A stretch of 64,000 nucleotides of DNA from Pseudoalteromonas byunsanensis (GCF_001854475.1 NZ_MNAN01000032.1:360118-424117), one strand, 5' to 3'. Positions 10,117 through 20,808 are shown, counted from the first letter of the stretch. Notes: generated by a model from the sequence alone, not told the origin. Program-made: numbers and translations.

Positions 10117-11096
10117 AATATTGACCCCATATTGTTAAGTCTTATTGTGGTAGAAAACACCGTACGACGAAAATTATCGTTGAACGTATGTATCCGTTTG
10201 TCTGGATCTGAGCCTAAGGTGTAAGTTTGATTTGCTAACTTTAAATCTGGGTCTGGCTCTAACGCTCTGACCAAAATAAATAACTGGACCGTTAGAATAC
10301 CATTGAGTCTTTCCCAATCCGATGCAGTCATATCTTCAGTGCTTCTATAACTGTCTACTCGGTTATCAGCATTCGTATCAATCCCAAATACCAAGCGTAA
10401 ATCTTCAACGCCTTCCATCACCGTTTCACTGATCATGCCACCGTTAACTGTTAAGCGACGGCGTGACAACACTGGGATTGTGATAGCTTGATCTCGCAAT
10501 GTAACTTGTTGCTCACTCACGTAGTAAACATGATGACTATAAGGCCAAAGTGTTGAATTTACAGTGGGTAATGCCGTGCGCTGCTGACCCGAAGTGAATA
10601 TTGCCTGCTCCTGATCAGCGATAAAATAGTAGCGATTAGCTTGCATAGCTGCACTATTGGGCAACTGATTACCTTCTAGGAATTTGAGTTGTACAGCTTC
10701 TGTGTTTTTCTTCGCATTCGAAATACAGTTAAGTGTATTATCTGTTGCGACAGCGGCATAAATGGAACGAAAATTGGCCGGTGCGGTATCCGGAAAACTG
10801 CCATTGTTAATACCACCAAAGCAATCTCCTCTAGGGTTACCAACGGAATCAGCCATAGTGACGTTCTCATCGCTAAAACCGGCTTCGTAAAAGGTTCCCC
10901 AAAATCCAACCTGTTCTATATCACGAGCTAAGATAGACAAAGCCAATCGACCCGTCTCTTGCATTTCACCAATGACGAGCGTGTCTCTGGTAGTTACCTT
11001 CATGCTGACATATGTTGCAACTACCCCACCGAGTATCAATGCTCCAATAAACAGAGCGATCAACAGCTCAACAATAGAAAAACCCTTCTCTCGCAT
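10104..11096 (-). CDS. pilW: Type IV minor pilin PilW
   Basis: PilW/GspJ-type minor pilin of 330 residues. It has the prepilin leader MREKG before FSIVELLIALFIGALILGG with Glu at +5, and the following VATYVSMK region typical of PilW. It forms part of the PilV-W-X/Y1 tip complex that primes pilus assembly. It lies 4 bases downstream of pilV and overlaps pilX by 13 bases. Length and gene order agree with the P. aeruginosa pilVWXY1 arrangement. Confidence 0.91.
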   Translation of the reverse strand: MREKGFSIVELLIALFIGALILGGVVATYVSMKVTTRDTLVIGEMQETGRLALSILARDIEQVGFWGTFYEAGFSDENVTMADSVGNPRGDCFGGINNGSFPDTAPANFRSIYAAVATDNTLNCISNAKKNTEAVQLKFLEGNQLPNSAAMQANRYYFIADQEQAIFTSGQQRTALPTVNSTLWPYSHHVYYVSEQQVTLRDQAITIPVLSRRRLTVNGGMISETVMEGVEDLRLVFGIDTNADNRVDSYRSTEDMTASDWERLNGILTVQLFILVRALEPDPDLKLANQTYTLGSDPDKRIHTFNDNFRRTVFSTTIRLNNMGSILWRL

Positions 11097-11100
11097 CAGC

Positions 11101-11658
11101 TTAAGCCCTCACTAACACATAACTGTTAATCACAACGAGTCTGCGCCTGTCATTTTTTTCACCACAGTTAATTGCTTGGTTTTGAGTACTTGCTTTCATC
11201 GCTTGCTTACCTTGCCAAGCAATAACAACCTCTACGTTATATCCTCGGTTACGCGTCCCCCCAACCACAGAAGGGGTAATGCACACCGTAGTGTTATCCA
11301 GAGAACCGGTATTTTCTCTAGCGCGAATAGCCTGCCTCCAATGCTCAATATCCATAGCCGCGATGCTGGCTGAATCACATTGCTGACTAAAGCACCTATT
11401 AACGGGGTTAAGCGTTGAAGAACTATTAAATACCAATTTATAATTAGTGCTTAGCGCCTGCGTATCATTCACCCTCAGACGTTGAACTATGTCTTTCGCT
11501 AAGGCAATAGCCGCAGCTCTTTGCATTGCATCAAAACTGGCTTGCTTGGCCTTAGCTTGCAATGCTACCGCACCGAGTAAGCCAAAGCTCAGTACCATAA
11601 ATGCAATCAGCACCTCAAGCAACGTAAAACCAGTATTGTGTGACGATATGATCCGCAT
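11101..11658 (-). CDS. pilV: Type IV minor pilin PilV
   Basis: First gene of the minus-strand minor pilin operon, 185 residues. The leader MRIISSHNTG is followed by FTLLEVLIAFMVLSFGLLG, the standard PilV N-terminus (helix breaks into a Gly-Leu-Leu-Gly motif), then AVALQAKAKQASFDAMQRA, also typical. The operon promoter should lie in 11659-11756, where a 9-bp direct repeat resembling a LytTR regulator site is found next to the LytTR regulator gene. Confidence 0.91.
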   Translation of the reverse strand: MRIISSHNTGFTLLEVLIAFMVLSFGLLGAVALQAKAKQASFDAMQRAAAIALAKDIVQRLRVNDTQALSTNYKLVFNSSSTLNPVNRCFSQQCDSASIAAMDIEHWRQAIRARENTGSLDNTTVCITPSVVGGTRNRGYNVEVVIAWQGKQAMKASTQNQAINCGEKNDRRRLVVINSYVLVRA

Positions 11659-11729
11659 AAAAAATCTAAAAATGGAGCTTCATGACTCTAGCCTATAATT
11701 TTGCAAAAGATAAGCAAGTAGTTTGGTGG

Positions 11730-11758
11730 TAAACGGTTGACTGGACCGATAAACGGTT
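11730..11758 (-). promoter_or_regulatory. Candidate LytTR/AlgR-type operator upstream of pilV
   Basis: A perfect 9-bp direct repeat (AACCGTTTA on the minus strand, at 11750-11758 and 11730-11738) has an 11-bp spacer, a 20-bp period that puts both copies on one face of the helix. LytTR regulators bind pairs of about 9-bp direct repeats two turns apart. The left copy with its flank, CCGTTTATC, matches 7 of 9 bases of the AlgR core CCGTTCGTC. It lies about 70-100 bases upstream of the pilV start and touches the stop codon of the LytTR gene. The site is a prediction. Confidence 0.5.
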
Positions 11759-12422
11759 AATATCCCGACTTCAATGCTTGAGCCGCACGACGACTCACCG
11801 AGATTGCTTCTGGGTAGCCATTTACCCGAACATGGTAACCATTATGGTCATAAGTCAATGATTGCATCTGGGTACGCTTCACTAAGGTATTCCTGTGTAC
11901 CTGTACAAAATGTTCAGGATAAAGTACCTGCAACTGTTTAAGGCTCATATCCACTACAGCTTCTCCGCCATTAAAAAACAACTGAGTATATTTATCATCG
12001 GCACGAGCAACCAATACCTCAGATACTTCCAACCAGCGGGTTTGGTTGCCAACGGAGTACTTAATTCTTGGTGGAAACAAATGCCTTAACAAAGCATGCA
12101 ACTCACTTTGCTGTACAGGTTTCACCAAGTAACCACTAGCAAACACCCCAAATGCCTCTAAAGCATAGTCGGGATGTGCGCTGATGAATATCACTTTGGG
12201 AGGACTATCCATCTCACTGAGCAGCTTAGCGACTTCTAGCCCATCCATACCTGGCATACTAATATCCAGCAATACTACCTTTGGTTGATGGCGCTCAACC
12301 AAAGATATGACTTCCTCAGCACAACCCGTTTGTGCACAACATTCGTAATCGGATAAAGAGGATAATAGGCGTTGAATTCGCTGCCGTGCTAATGGCTCAT
12401 CGTCCACCACTATATATTTCAT
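11757..12422 (-). CDS. LytTR-family response regulator (AlgR-like)
   Basis: DNA-binding response regulator of 221 residues. The receiver domain (about 1-115) has the acidic pair DD at 7-8, phosphoacceptor Asp53 in LLDISMPGMDG and Lys in VKPV. The C-terminal LytTR domain (about 120-218) contains HRNTLVKR and the typical final SRR motif. It overlaps the upstream sensor gene by the four bases ATGA, so the pair is translationally coupled. In P. aeruginosa the homologous AlgR activates the fimU-pilVWXY1Y2E operon; here the gene lies directly before pilV, suggesting the same target. Naming it algR would need phylogeny. Confidence 0.9.
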   Translation of the reverse strand: MKYIVVDDEPLARQRIQRLLSSLSDYECCAQTGCAEEVISLVERHQPKVVLLDISMPGMDGLEVAKLLSEMDSPPKVIFISAHPDYALEAFGVFASGYLVKPVQQSELHALLRHLFPPRIKYSVGNQTRWLEVSEVLVARADDKYTQLFFNGGEAVVDMSLKQLQVLYPEHFVQVHRNTLVKRTQMQSLTYDHNGYHVRVNGYPEAISVSRRAAQALKSGY

Positions 12423-13444
12423 TGCTGCAGCCCCTTAGGCACACTTAACGTAACAGTATATACATGCTCGGTCTGTTCAATTTGCAAACTTGCTCGTTCG
12501 CCAAAGTGATGCGCTAATCTGGCTCGAATATTATTTTGCGCAATGCCATGCCCTTGATGAGAAACTTTGTCAGAACCGGCATAGCTATTACTGATTGTGA
12601 GCACCACATGCTGTTGCTCTACCTGTAAAAGCACATTGATCTGAGTGACCTTACTGGCGGGCTCTACACCATAGATGACCGCATTTTCAAGCAAAGGCTG
12701 TATTGTAAGTACAGGTAGTTGAATCTTAGGGATCGATTCAGGTAAATGCCAATTGACCATTAGCCGCTCACCAAAGCGCCAATGCTCTAACGCTAAATAT
12801 TGCTTTGCTAATTGTAGTTCATCACTCAACCAAGTTAATTGCTGTGCTCGCATGGTAGCTTTACATAACTGCGCCAATGTTAGCACCGCTTGCTCCGCAT
12901 CATCAGCATCGCTATGTGCAAGCTCAGCGATAGTGTTTAAACTGTTGTACAAAAAGTGTGGCCGAATACGTGCGCTCAGTGCTTCAAACTCGACTTTAGA
13001 GAGTGCTTCAACAGTTTGCAGCTTGTCCAAAAAAATTGTCATTGAGTGAATAAAAAATAACGATATAAACAAACATATCGCCATATTTTTCAATATAAAT
13101 GTCCAATCTAAAGCACCATCATAAAGAGGAGAAAAGTAACTGACAGCCATACTTGACAGCGCGGTAGTACACTGAAATATCACTAGAATTAATACAACTT
13201 GGCTGGGTAAGCTGAAGCGGCTCACGCTATGACGCAAGCTGTAAAGTGTACTGAAGCCAACGGCGCTCACACAATGAATAAAAAGACTGAAGATACCAAG
13301 GCGAACCCAAACATCTTCATAGCTCAGAGGTGCAAATGCAAGCACACAGGCGAGGATTTGAGAGGTGATCAGCATCGCCAATACACCTCTGGCGGTAATA
13401 ATGGTAGGTAGCAGCTGTGAAGTTAAATCGTTCGACTTAAGCAT
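12419..13444 (-). CDS. Sensor histidine kinase of the LytS/AlgZ (FimS) family
   Basis: Membrane sensor partner of the LytTR regulator, 341 residues. Four hydrophobic segments are visible in the first 140 residues (about 20-40, 50-70, 82-100, 118-138). The His_kinase domain begins with RPHFLYNSLNTI, phosphoacceptor His163, and ends with an ATPase domain bearing QPLLENAVIYG (N-box) and GHGIAQNNIRARL (G-box). No separate periplasmic sensor domain exists, as in AlgZ/FimS. It ends 18 bases downstream of ispH but appears to form its own unit with the regulator. The signal is unknown. Confidence 0.9.
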   Translation of the reverse strand: MLKSNDLTSQLLPTIITARGVLAMLITSQILACVLAFAPLSYEDVWVRLGIFSLFIHCVSAVGFSTLYSLRHSVSRFSLPSQVVLILVIFQCTTALSSMAVSYFSPLYDGALDWTFILKNMAICLFISLFFIHSMTIFLDKLQTVEALSKVEFEALSARIRPHFLYNSLNTIAELAHSDADDAEQAVLTLAQLCKATMRAQQLTWLSDELQLAKQYLALEHWRFGERLMVNWHLPESIPKIQLPVLTIQPLLENAVIYGVEPASKVTQINVLLQVEQQHVVLTISNSYAGSDKVSHQGHGIAQNNIRARLAHHFGERASLQIEQTEHVYTVTLSVPKGLQQ

Positions 13445-13462
13445 GACACGCCGCTTAGTAAA

Positions 13463-14392
13463 TTATCTAAGCTCAACTGGCACAGCAAAGACCACGTTTT
13501 CTTCTTCGCCCGGGTTTTCCACAACCGTCTTTCCACCAAGTTCTTTTAAGCGCGTAATAACTTGCTGTACTAACACCTCCGGTGCCGACGCTCCAGCCGT
13601 TACACCGACGCTCTGAACATCTGTAAACCAGTCAGGTTCAACACTGTTTGAATCGTCGATAAGATAAGCACACGTGCCCATCTTATCAGCCAACTCTCGT
13701 AAACGGTTTGAGTTAGAACTGTTTTTAGCACCGACCACTAATAGCACGTCAACTTTATCGGCTAAATCCCTTACTGCATCTTGACGGTTTTGTGTGGCAT
13801 AGCAAATATCATCTTTGCGTGGACCATGGATCTGCGGAAACTTTACGCGTAGGGCATCTATCACGTCAGCCGTATCATCTACTGATAAAGTGGTTTGGCT
13901 GCAATAGAACAAGTTAGTATCGTCTTTAACTTGCAACTTAGCGACATCCTCTGGCGTCTCTACCAAATAGATCCCCCCGTTAGGGTTATCATACTGCCCC
14001 ATTGTGCCTTCAACCTCAGGGTGACCGTGGTGTCCAATCAAAACACACTCAATTCCCTTGCGGCTTGCTCGGGTCACTTCCATATGTACCTTAGTAACCA
14101 ATGGACAGGTGGCATCAAACACTTTTAGCTCACGGCGTTTAGCTTCTTGGCGCACCTGTTGTGATACACCATGCGCACTAAAAATAACAATGCTATCGTC
14201 TGGTACTTGATGCAGTTCTTCAACAAACACCGCACCCCTTTTGCGCAAGCCATCGACCACATACTTGTTGTGTACCACTTCATGGCGCACATAAATGGGC
14301 TTTTCGAAGATATCCAGCGCTCTTTCCACAATGCTGATCGCTCGGTCTACGCCTGCACAAAATCCTCTTGGGTTCGCCAGCAAAATGTCCAT
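13463..14392 (-). CDS. ispH: 4-hydroxy-3-methylbut-2-enyl diphosphate reductase IspH
   Basis: Last enzyme of the MEP isoprenoid pathway: an iron-sulfur protein that reduces HMBPP to IPP and DMAPP. The 309-residue protein keeps the three cluster cysteines at Cys12 (RGFCAGV), Cys96 (DATCPLV) and Cys197 (DICYATQ), with the same numbering as E. coli. The active-site histidines in RHEVVHN and HHGHPE and the Glu in VEGT are also present. Its start overlaps the stop of fkpB by one base, fitting the conserved ileS-lspA-fkpB-ispH operon. Confidence 0.97.
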   Translation of the reverse strand: MDILLANPRGFCAGVDRAISIVERALDIFEKPIYVRHEVVHNKYVVDGLRKRGAVFVEELHQVPDDSIVIFSAHGVSQQVRQEAKRRELKVFDATCPLVTKVHMEVTRASRKGIECVLIGHHGHPEVEGTMGQYDNPNGGIYLVETPEDVAKLQVKDDTNLFYCSQTTLSVDDTADVIDALRVKFPQIHGPRKDDICYATQNRQDAVRDLADKVDVLLVVGAKNSSNSNRLRELADKMGTCAYLIDDSNSVEPDWFTDVQSVGVTAGASAPEVLVQQVITRLKELGGKTVVENPGEEENVVFAVPVELR

Positions 14393-14832
14393 TAGTTTCT
14401 TACCTCTAAAATATCGACTTCAAAGGTCACAGGTTGGCCCGCTAGTGGATGGTTAAAGTCAACCGTCACAGAGTCACCCGCCACTTCGCGAATAAGTCCA
14501 GGTAACTCGGTGCCATCAGGCTGAGTAAATGCGATAATATTACCTACCTTTGCAGGCGCATCAGCACCGAATTTGCTACGATCAAGGTAATAAATATTGT
14601 CTGGATTTGGTTGCCCAAATGCGTCCTCAGGTTGCAAATCAAACGACTTACTATCTCCCGCTTTTAAGCCTAGTAAACATTTTTCAAAGTTTTCCGTCAG
14701 ACTTCCATCACCCATAAACAGCTTTGCAGGTTTATTGTGGACCTTAGTAGAGTCCGCCGCAGAACCATCTTCTAGCTTAATAGAAAAGTGAAACACAACT
14801 TCAGATTGTGGGCCAATCACTTGCTCACTCAT
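14392..14832 (-). CDS. fkpB: FKBP-type peptidyl-prolyl isomerase FkpB (SlpA)
   Basis: Cytoplasmic SlyD-like prolyl isomerase and chaperone of 146 residues. The FKBP core with the inserted IF domain is seen: [32 protein letters not shown] and [18 protein letters not shown]. It lacks the His-rich metal-binding tail of SlyD, which together with its position between lspA and ispH identifies FkpB. It overlaps lspA by four bases (ATGA) and ispH by one, so translation is coupled along the operon. Confidence 0.95.
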   Translation of the reverse strand: MSEQVIGPQSEVVFHFSIKLEDGSAADSTKVHNKPAKLFMGDGSLTENFEKCLLGLKAGDSKSFDLQPEDAFGQPNPDNIYYLDRSKFGADAPAKVGNIIAFTQPDGTELPGLIREVAGDSVTVDFNHPLAGQPVTFEVDILEVRN

Positions 14833-15329
14833 ACTTTTTTCTCCTGCGCTTTGTCACCTTTAAAGGCGTCAAAAATTAACAGTGCAGCGCCACCTACAAT
14901 CGCCATATCTGCGATGTTAAACGCTGGGTAATGCCAGGTTTGGTAATAAAAGTGAAGAAAGTCAATCACATAGCCATGGATTAATCTATCTACCAAATTA
15001 CCTAATGCGCCCGCTAATACCATTGAGTAAGCACAGCACAACACCCAACTTCGCGCAGGCAGCTTTTTAAGCCAATATAACAATAAGACACTAATACCTA
15101 TTGCGATAGCACTCAAGAAATAACGTTGCCATCCCCCAGCATCACTCAAAAAACTAAAGGCAGCTCCATAGTTGTGCATATAGGTAAAATTAAAAAATGG
15201 TAACAGCTTTATAGACTCATAAAGCTCCATATTAGCAACCACTACAGCCTTGGTTACGTAGTCTACTGCAAAAAGCAGTAGACTCAGCCATAACCAGACT
15301 AAACCACTTCTTTGGGTTGTGTTAGTCAC
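14829..15329 (-). CDS. lspA: Prolipoprotein signal peptidase LspA
   Basis: Inner-membrane aspartyl peptidase that removes signal peptides from lipid-modified prolipoproteins. Four transmembrane segments occur in 166 residues. The catalytic aspartates lie in GNLVDRLIHGYVIDF and FNIADMAIVGG, and the N-terminal motif DYVTKAVV is conserved. It starts 9 bases after ileS and overlaps fkpB by four bases. Substrates in this window include BamD and the trypsin-like lipoprotein. Confidence 0.97.
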   Translation of the reverse strand: MTNTTQRSGLVWLWLSLLLFAVDYVTKAVVVANMELYESIKLLPFFNFTYMHNYGAAFSFLSDAGGWQRYFLSAIAIGISVLLLYWLKKLPARSWVLCCAYSMVLAGALGNLVDRLIHGYVIDFLHFYYQTWHYPAFNIADMAIVGGAALLIFDAFKGDKAQEKKV

Positions 15330-15338
15330 TTAATGCTC

Positions 15339-18164
15339 CTATGCAAATTGACGCTGTTCGCCATCACCTTCTACGTTGCTCACACAACGTCCACATAAGT
15401 CGTCATGTTCATCATGTTGACCTACATCATCACAATAATGCCAACAGCGCTCACATTTAGCCGCTTCTGTCGCATTAATCGAGATGTATAAACCATCAAT
15501 TTCCGTTGAAATAGCATGTTCTGGCTTGCTATTAACCACTTCGACTTTGGCTTTTGAAGTCAATAATACAAAACGTAGCTCATCACCAATTTGCTGTAAC
15601 GATTGTGCTAAATCACCACCCGTATACAAAGTCACTTCAGCTTGCAATGTCGCGCCTATAAGCTCTTCTTTACGCGCATTTTCAAGCACGCGATTTACTT
15701 CATCACGTACCGCAAGCAGATTCTGCCAGTACTCATTGTTCAACGCGCCTTCCGTTACATTCTCAAGGCCTGAGTACCATACATCAGTGAACACAAACTG
15801 ACCGCGTTCACCAGGTAATACTTCCCAGATTTCTTGAGCTGTGAAACTCATTATAGGTGCCATCCAACGTGTCATAGCTTCAGCGATATGGTAAAGCGCA
15901 GACTGACATGAGCGACGAGCATGGCTATCTTTCTTTGCCGTATACTGGCGGTCTTTAATCACATCTAAATAGAATGAACCTAACTCACCGGTACAGAAAT
16001 TCATCAGCTTCTGTGTAACAACCAACATATGGTAGTGGTCATAAGCATGAATTATTTCTTTCTGTAACGCAGCCGCTCGTGCCACAATCCAACGGTCCAA
16101 CTCAACCATATCTTCTACTGCAACTAAGTCAGTTGCGGGGTTGAAACCGCTTAAGTTAGCCAACAAGTAACGGCTTGTGTTACGGATGCGGCGGTAACGA
16201 TCAGCAGAGCGCTTGAAAATCTCATCCGATACCGTCATTTCTGCGGTGTAATCTGTTGAAGCCACCCATAAACGCAGAATATCAGCGCCCAGCTTATTCA
16301 TTACATTTTGCGGCGATATCACATTACCTAACGACTTTGACATCTTGCGACCGTTTTCATCCACGGTGAAGCCATGAGTGAGCACTTGGCGATAAGGCGC
16401 ATGGCCATTGATCGCTACTGACGTCATCATAGATGACATAAACCAGCCTCGGTGTTGATCTGAACCTTCTAGGTATAAATCCGCAGGTCCAGTTAGCTCT
16501 TCTCGTGCATCAACCACACAAGCGTGTGTCACACCTGAGTCAAACCATACATCTAATGTGTCTTGTACTTTAACAAACTGTTCTGCATCGTCACCCAGTA
16601 AACTAGCAGGTTCTAAGTCATACCAAGCTTGAATACCCTTTTGCTCAACCAATTTAGCAACTTGCTCAATCAGTTCATTGGTATTTGGATGTAATGCTCC
16701 CGTGTCTTTATCAACGAATAGAGCAATAGGCACGCCCCAAGTACGCTGGCGAGAAATACACCAGTCTGGGCGACCTTCAACCATGTTCGCAATACGGTTT
16801 TCGCCCCACTCTGGGATCCACTGCGTCTTTGCAATTTCAGCAAGTGAGTCTTGACGTAAGTTTGCTTGGTCCATGCTAACGAACCATTGAGGTGTCGCTC
16901 GGAAAATAATTGGAGTTTTGTGACGCCAACAATGCGGGTAGCTATGCTGCAAAGCATGGTGATGCATTAACGTGCCATTCTCTGCAAGCAATTCTACGAT
17001 GCTCGCATTGGCTTTAAACACATGTTGACCCGCGAAAATTGGTGTCTCTGGCAAGAACACACCATTTGCACCAACTGGGTTCGCAACTTCTAAGCCATAT
17101 GCAAGACCCGCTGAGAAGTCTTCCGGGCCGTGACCAGGTGCAGTGTGAACGATACCAGTACCAGAATCAGTGGTAACATGGTCACCTAAAATAACCGGTA
17201 CATCTATCTCAAGGAAAGGGTGAGCTACACGCAGGTTTTCTAGTGCCTGACCATTTACATATCCCAATACATGAAAATGCTTAAAGCCAAAGCGGTCCAT
17301 TGCATCCTTGACCAGCTCTGAGCCTAAGATGATACGCTGCTCTTTACCTTCATCTTCAACTTGTACCAATGCATATTCAAGCTTAGCGTGAACAGCAACT
17401 GCACGGTTCGCTGGTAATGTCCATGGTGTAGTAGTCCAGATCACTGTGCTTACGGTGCCTTGTCCTTCATGCCCTTCAGCTAGATTAAATGCACTGACTA
17501 CCGCTTGCTGATCAACAAAATCAAAACGCACATCAATCGCAGGTGACTGCTTGTCTTGATATTCAACTTCTGCCTCAGCTAGTGCTGAACCACAATCTGT
17601 ACACCAATGAACTGGCTTAGCACCTTTGTGCAAATGTCCATTATTAATAATACGACCAAGCACTCTGATAGCATTCGCTTCGAAATCAAAGTTCATGGTT
17701 AGATAAGGCTTATCCCAATCACCAAGTACACCTAGGCGTTTAAAGTCTGTTTTTTGACCTTCTACTTGCTTAGCGGCATATTCACGACACTTCTGACGAA
17801 ACTCAGCAGCCGTCACTTTTTGACCCGGCTTGCCAACTTTCTTTTCAACTTGTAGCTCAATAGGTAATCCGTGGCAGTCCCAACCAGGAACATACGGCGC
17901 ATCAAAATCAGATAGCGTCTTGGATTTTACGATGATGTCTTTTAGGATTTTGTTAACTGAGTGACCCAAATGAATATCACCATTGGCGTACGGAGGGCCA
18001 TCGTGCAAAATAAATGGCTTCTTACCTTTTTTCGCGTTACGAATTTGACCGTATAAGTCTTGTTCATACCAAGCATTAAGCATTTTTGGCTCGCGTTGCG
18101 CTAAGTTACCGCGCATTGGAAACTCAGTTTCCGGTAGATTTAAAGTATGTTTGTAGTCGCTCAT
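15339..18164 (-). CDS. ileS: Isoleucyl-tRNA synthetase
   Basis: Class I aminoacyl-tRNA synthetase charging tRNA-Ile, with an editing domain that removes mis-activated valine. The 941-residue protein has the HIGH motif in [13 protein letters not shown] form (residues about 55-68, [13 protein letters not shown]), the KMSKS motif in [10 protein letters not shown], the CP1 editing domain between them ([12 protein letters not shown]) and a C-terminal zinc-binding module with CERCWHYC and CGRCV. Length matches E. coli IleS (938). It is between ribF and lspA in the conserved operon. Confidence 0.98.
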   Translation of the reverse strand: MSDYKHTLNLPETEFPMRGNLAQREPKMLNAWYEQDLYGQIRNAKKGKKPFILHDGPPYANGDIHLGHSVNKILKDIIVKSKTLSDFDAPYVPGWDCHGLPIELQVEKKVGKPGQKVTAAEFRQKCREYAAKQVEGQKTDFKRLGVLGDWDKPYLTMNFDFEANAIRVLGRIINNGHLHKGAKPVHWCTDCGSALAEAEVEYQDKQSPAIDVRFDFVDQQAVVSAFNLAEGHEGQGTVSTVIWTTTPWTLPANRAVAVHAKLEYALVQVEDEGKEQRIILGSELVKDAMDRFGFKHFHVLGYVNGQALENLRVAHPFLEIDVPVILGDHVTTDSGTGIVHTAPGHGPEDFSAGLAYGLEVANPVGANGVFLPETPIFAGQHVFKANASIVELLAENGTLMHHHALQHSYPHCWRHKTPIIFRATPQWFVSMDQANLRQDSLAEIAKTQWIPEWGENRIANMVEGRPDWCISRQRTWGVPIALFVDKDTGALHPNTNELIEQVAKLVEQKGIQAWYDLEPASLLGDDAEQFVKVQDTLDVWFDSGVTHACVVDAREELTGPADLYLEGSDQHRGWFMSSMMTSVAINGHAPYRQVLTHGFTVDENGRKMSKSLGNVISPQNVMNKLGADILRLWVASTDYTAEMTVSDEIFKRSADRYRRIRNTSRYLLANLSGFNPATDLVAVEDMVELDRWIVARAAALQKEIIHAYDHYHMLVVTQKLMNFCTGELGSFYLDVIKDRQYTAKKDSHARRSCQSALYHIAEAMTRWMAPIMSFTAQEIWEVLPGERGQFVFTDVWYSGLENVTEGALNNEYWQNLLAVRDEVNRVLENARKEELIGATLQAEVTLYTGGDLAQSLQQIGDELRFVLLTSKAKVEVVNSKPEHAISTEIDGLYISINATEAAKCERCWHYCDDVGQHDEHDDLCGRCVSNVEGDGEQRQFA

Positions 18165-18185
18165 TTATCCTAGTTTCCGTATCGG

Positions 18186-19112
18186 CTACTTAAAATTAAA
18201 ACATTGTTTAGCAGCAGCAACATCTTCGCTGATTTGCGCCGTTAATTGTTCCAATGTATCGAATTTTTGCTCATTGCGAAGCTTCTTGATCAGCTCCACC
18301 TGCATAAAATGTCCATAGACATCTTGGTTAAAATCAAATAAATGCACCTCTAAAAGTGCTTTGGTACCATTTAGCGTAGGTTTGTTTCCTACGTTAGCAA
18401 CACCGTTGTATTGCACTGCGGCAACGGTTGCTCGCACGGCAAATACTCCTCGTACGGGATTTACCTGCCTCTTTAACGCGATATTCGCGGTTCGAAATCC
18501 AAGCTCCCGTCCTTTCTTCCAGCCATGTATCACACGCCCGGAAATTGAATAGGTATGTCCCAGCATTTGATGAGCTTTATCGAGCTCACCTTCACTAAGT
18601 GCCTGCCTGATTAACGTGCTACTTACTCGGTGATCGTCTCTTCGAAAGCTCTCAGTGCTTTTAACATGCATACCATGCACTTTGCCAAGGCGCTGCAACA
18701 TCGTAAAGTCACCCTGTCTAGCTCGGCCAAAGCGAAAATCATCACCGACCGTTAACGCTTTAACACCCAACTTATTTATCAGCACCTGTTCAATAAAGCT
18801 TTCGGCTTGCTGACTGGCAAACTTAGCATTAAAACTGACACAAATAACGCGGTCTATGCCCAGCTTAGACAGCAAAACAAGTTTATCTCTAAGGCGAGTG
18901 AGTCTCGCAGGCGCTTTCTCCTTCGCAAAAAACTCTTGCGGCTGAGGTTCAAACAGCATCACCGTACTAGGTAAGCCATATAGCTGTGCGTCTTGCTTCA
19001 GCCCCTTTAGAACCTCAACATGGCCCAGATGCACTCCATCAAAGTTACCAATGGTCAACACACAGCCAAAATGATGTGGCCGGATGTTATGGATACCTCT
19101 GATCAGTTGCAT
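18186..19112 (-). CDS. ribF: Bifunctional riboflavin kinase / FAD synthetase RibF
   Basis: Makes FMN from riboflavin and FAD from FMN. The 308-residue protein has an N-terminal nucleotidyltransferase domain with TIGNFDGVHLGH (HxGH-like motif), DDFRFGRARQGD and the SSTLIRQAL motif, and a C-terminal riboflavin kinase domain with GRELGFRTANI, GVFAVRAT and the LEVHLFDFNQDVYG motif. It lies 21 bases upstream of ileS and about 130 bases downstream of murJ. Confidence 0.97.
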   Translation of the reverse strand: MQLIRGIHNIRPHHFGCVLTIGNFDGVHLGHVEVLKGLKQDAQLYGLPSTVMLFEPQPQEFFAKEKAPARLTRLRDKLVLLSKLGIDRVICVSFNAKFASQQAESFIEQVLINKLGVKALTVGDDFRFGRARQGDFTMLQRLGKVHGMHVKSTESFRRDDHRVSSTLIRQALSEGELDKAHQMLGHTYSISGRVIHGWKKGRELGFRTANIALKRQVNPVRGVFAVRATVAAVQYNGVANVGNKPTLNGTKALLEVHLFDFNQDVYGHFMQVELIKKLRNEQKFDTLEQLTAQISEDVAAAKQCFNFK

Positions 19113-19239
19113 AGTTTCAATGCCTTATTTAAGCAATAGTTGAAAGTGAGCGATTATACCCAAGTTACCTAAAAATGCGAACATCTAGATATCTTAAGAC
19201 AAGCTCAACTTCGAGATAGGCTCAGCTGTACATTCGCAA

Positions 19240-20808
19240 TCAATCACGCAGGTCTTTGATTGTTGTTGGCCTAACACCAAATAACAGCATCAAACCAAAA
19301 TAAACCACCATCGCCATCACCAACAGCATTGCGAGTAAAGCTATCTGCTCCATCAATAACCAGCTTTGCCATGGATATAATGTAGCCACATATCCAACAC
19401 TCACAGCCATCACAACAGCTGCAACCATGCATTTAACCGCAAAACCCCATGTAAAACCAGACACGCGATAAACCCCATCACTATTGAGACGGCGATACAG
19501 CAACAAAGCATTACATGTAGCAGAAAGAGAGGTTGCTAACGCAAGTCCCAAGTAGCCGATAAACGGCGCCAGTATAATATTAAACACCATGTTTAGTACT
19601 AAAGTTACAATACCTATTCGAACCGGTGTTCTCGTATCTTGACGCGCATAAAACCCTGGAGCTAGCACCTTTATCATCATGAAACTAACCAGTCCCACCG
19701 AATAGGCGGCTACACCGTAGCTTACTGCTTGAACATGATCTACCTCAGCGGATGAAAAGGCTCCGTGATCAAACAAAACAGTAATGATAAGCGGACTTAT
19801 TGCCATCAATCCGAACATCGCAGGAAACCCGAGGAACAAAATAAAACGTACTCCCCAGTCCAGAGTTTTTTGAAAGTCTTCTAACTTGTCTCCTGCATGT
19901 AGTTTGGATAATGCAGGTAAGATCACGGTGGCAATACCAATACCAAATAATCCGAGTGGAAACTCAATCAATCTATCTGAATAATAAAGCCAAGATATCG
20001 ACCCCGTTACCAACAAAGATGCTATTACGGTATCGAGTAGCAAGTTAATTTGGCTAATAGATACACCAAACATGGCTGGAAGCATCAGCTTACGCACCTT
20101 ACTCACTTGAGGCGCATGCCAAGCAAACGTAGGGCGACTTAACACCCCAAGGCGTAACAAAAAAGGTAACTGAAACGCTAGTTGCACCACTCCACCAACA
20201 AATACACCCACAGCAAGGGCATAGGCATTTACAGAAAATGCATCATGCAAAAATATGGCACAGCTTATGATGGAAATGTTTAGCAACACAGGTGTAAACG
20301 CAGCAACCGCAAATCGGTTATAAACATTCAGTATTGCACCACTGAGCGCCACTAGGCTGATAAAAAATAAATAGGGAAAGGTCAATTTTAGTAAACTGCT
20401 AGCTAGTACGAATTTCTCAGCATTTGGTCCACCTTGCCACCAATCAACAAACCAACCCGTACCAAAAAGAGCCGCTATAACTGGAGAGCCAACCACACCT
20501 AGAATTGTGACACACATCAAAATCGTGCCCAAAGTACCCACTGCTTGAGCGACAAATAAGCGCACCTCATCATCACCATGCTTCTCTTTGATTTCTGAAA
20601 GCACTGGCACAAACGCTTGAGCAAAAGCCCCCTCAGCAAATAGGCGACGTAAAAAGTTGGGGATCCGATTGGCAAATAAAAAAACATCCGCAGCTAATCC
20701 CGCACCTAGCAAGTTTGCCACCACGGCATCACGTACTAACCCCATTACACGCGATATCATGGTCATCGCACTGACTATCATGCCAGACCTAAATAACCCT
20801 TTGGCCAC
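19240..20808 (-). CDS. murJ: Lipid II flippase MurJ (MviN)
   Basis: Polytopic inner-membrane protein of the MOP exporter superfamily that moves lipid II to the periplasmic side for peptidoglycan synthesis. About 14 transmembrane segments can be traced. Signature stretches are SAMTMISRVMGLVRD near the N-terminus and RRLFAEGAFAQAFVPVLSE. The reading frame is open to a TTG at 20847 (535 residues), but a GTG at 20806-20808 is preferred: it gives a start close to the usual family N-terminus and has GGGGGAAAG just upstream. That gives 522 residues. It heads the murJ-ribF-ileS direction, divergent from rpsT. Confidence 0.95.
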   Translation of the reverse strand: MAKGLFRSGMIVSAMTMISRVMGLVRDAVVANLLGAGLAADVFLFANRIPNFLRRLFAEGAFAQAFVPVLSEIKEKHGDDEVRLFVAQAVGTLGTILMCVTILGVVGSPVIAALFGTGWFVDWWQGGPNAEKFVLASSLLKLTFPYLFFISLVALSGAILNVYNRFAVAAFTPVLLNISIISCAIFLHDAFSVNAYALAVGVFVGGVVQLAFQLPFLLRLGVLSRPTFAWHAPQVSKVRKLMLPAMFGVSISQINLLLDTVIASLLVTGSISWLYYSDRLIEFPLGLFGIGIATVILPALSKLHAGDKLEDFQKTLDWGVRFILFLGFPAMFGLMAISPLIITVLFDHGAFSSAEVDHVQAVSYGVAAYSVGLVSFMMIKVLAPGFYARQDTRTPVRIGIVTLVLNMVFNIILAPFIGYLGLALATSLSATCNALLLYRRLNSDGVYRVSGFTWGFAVKCMVAAVVMAVSVGYVATLYPWQSWLLMEQIALLAMLLVMAMVVYFGLMLLFGVRPTTIKDLRD

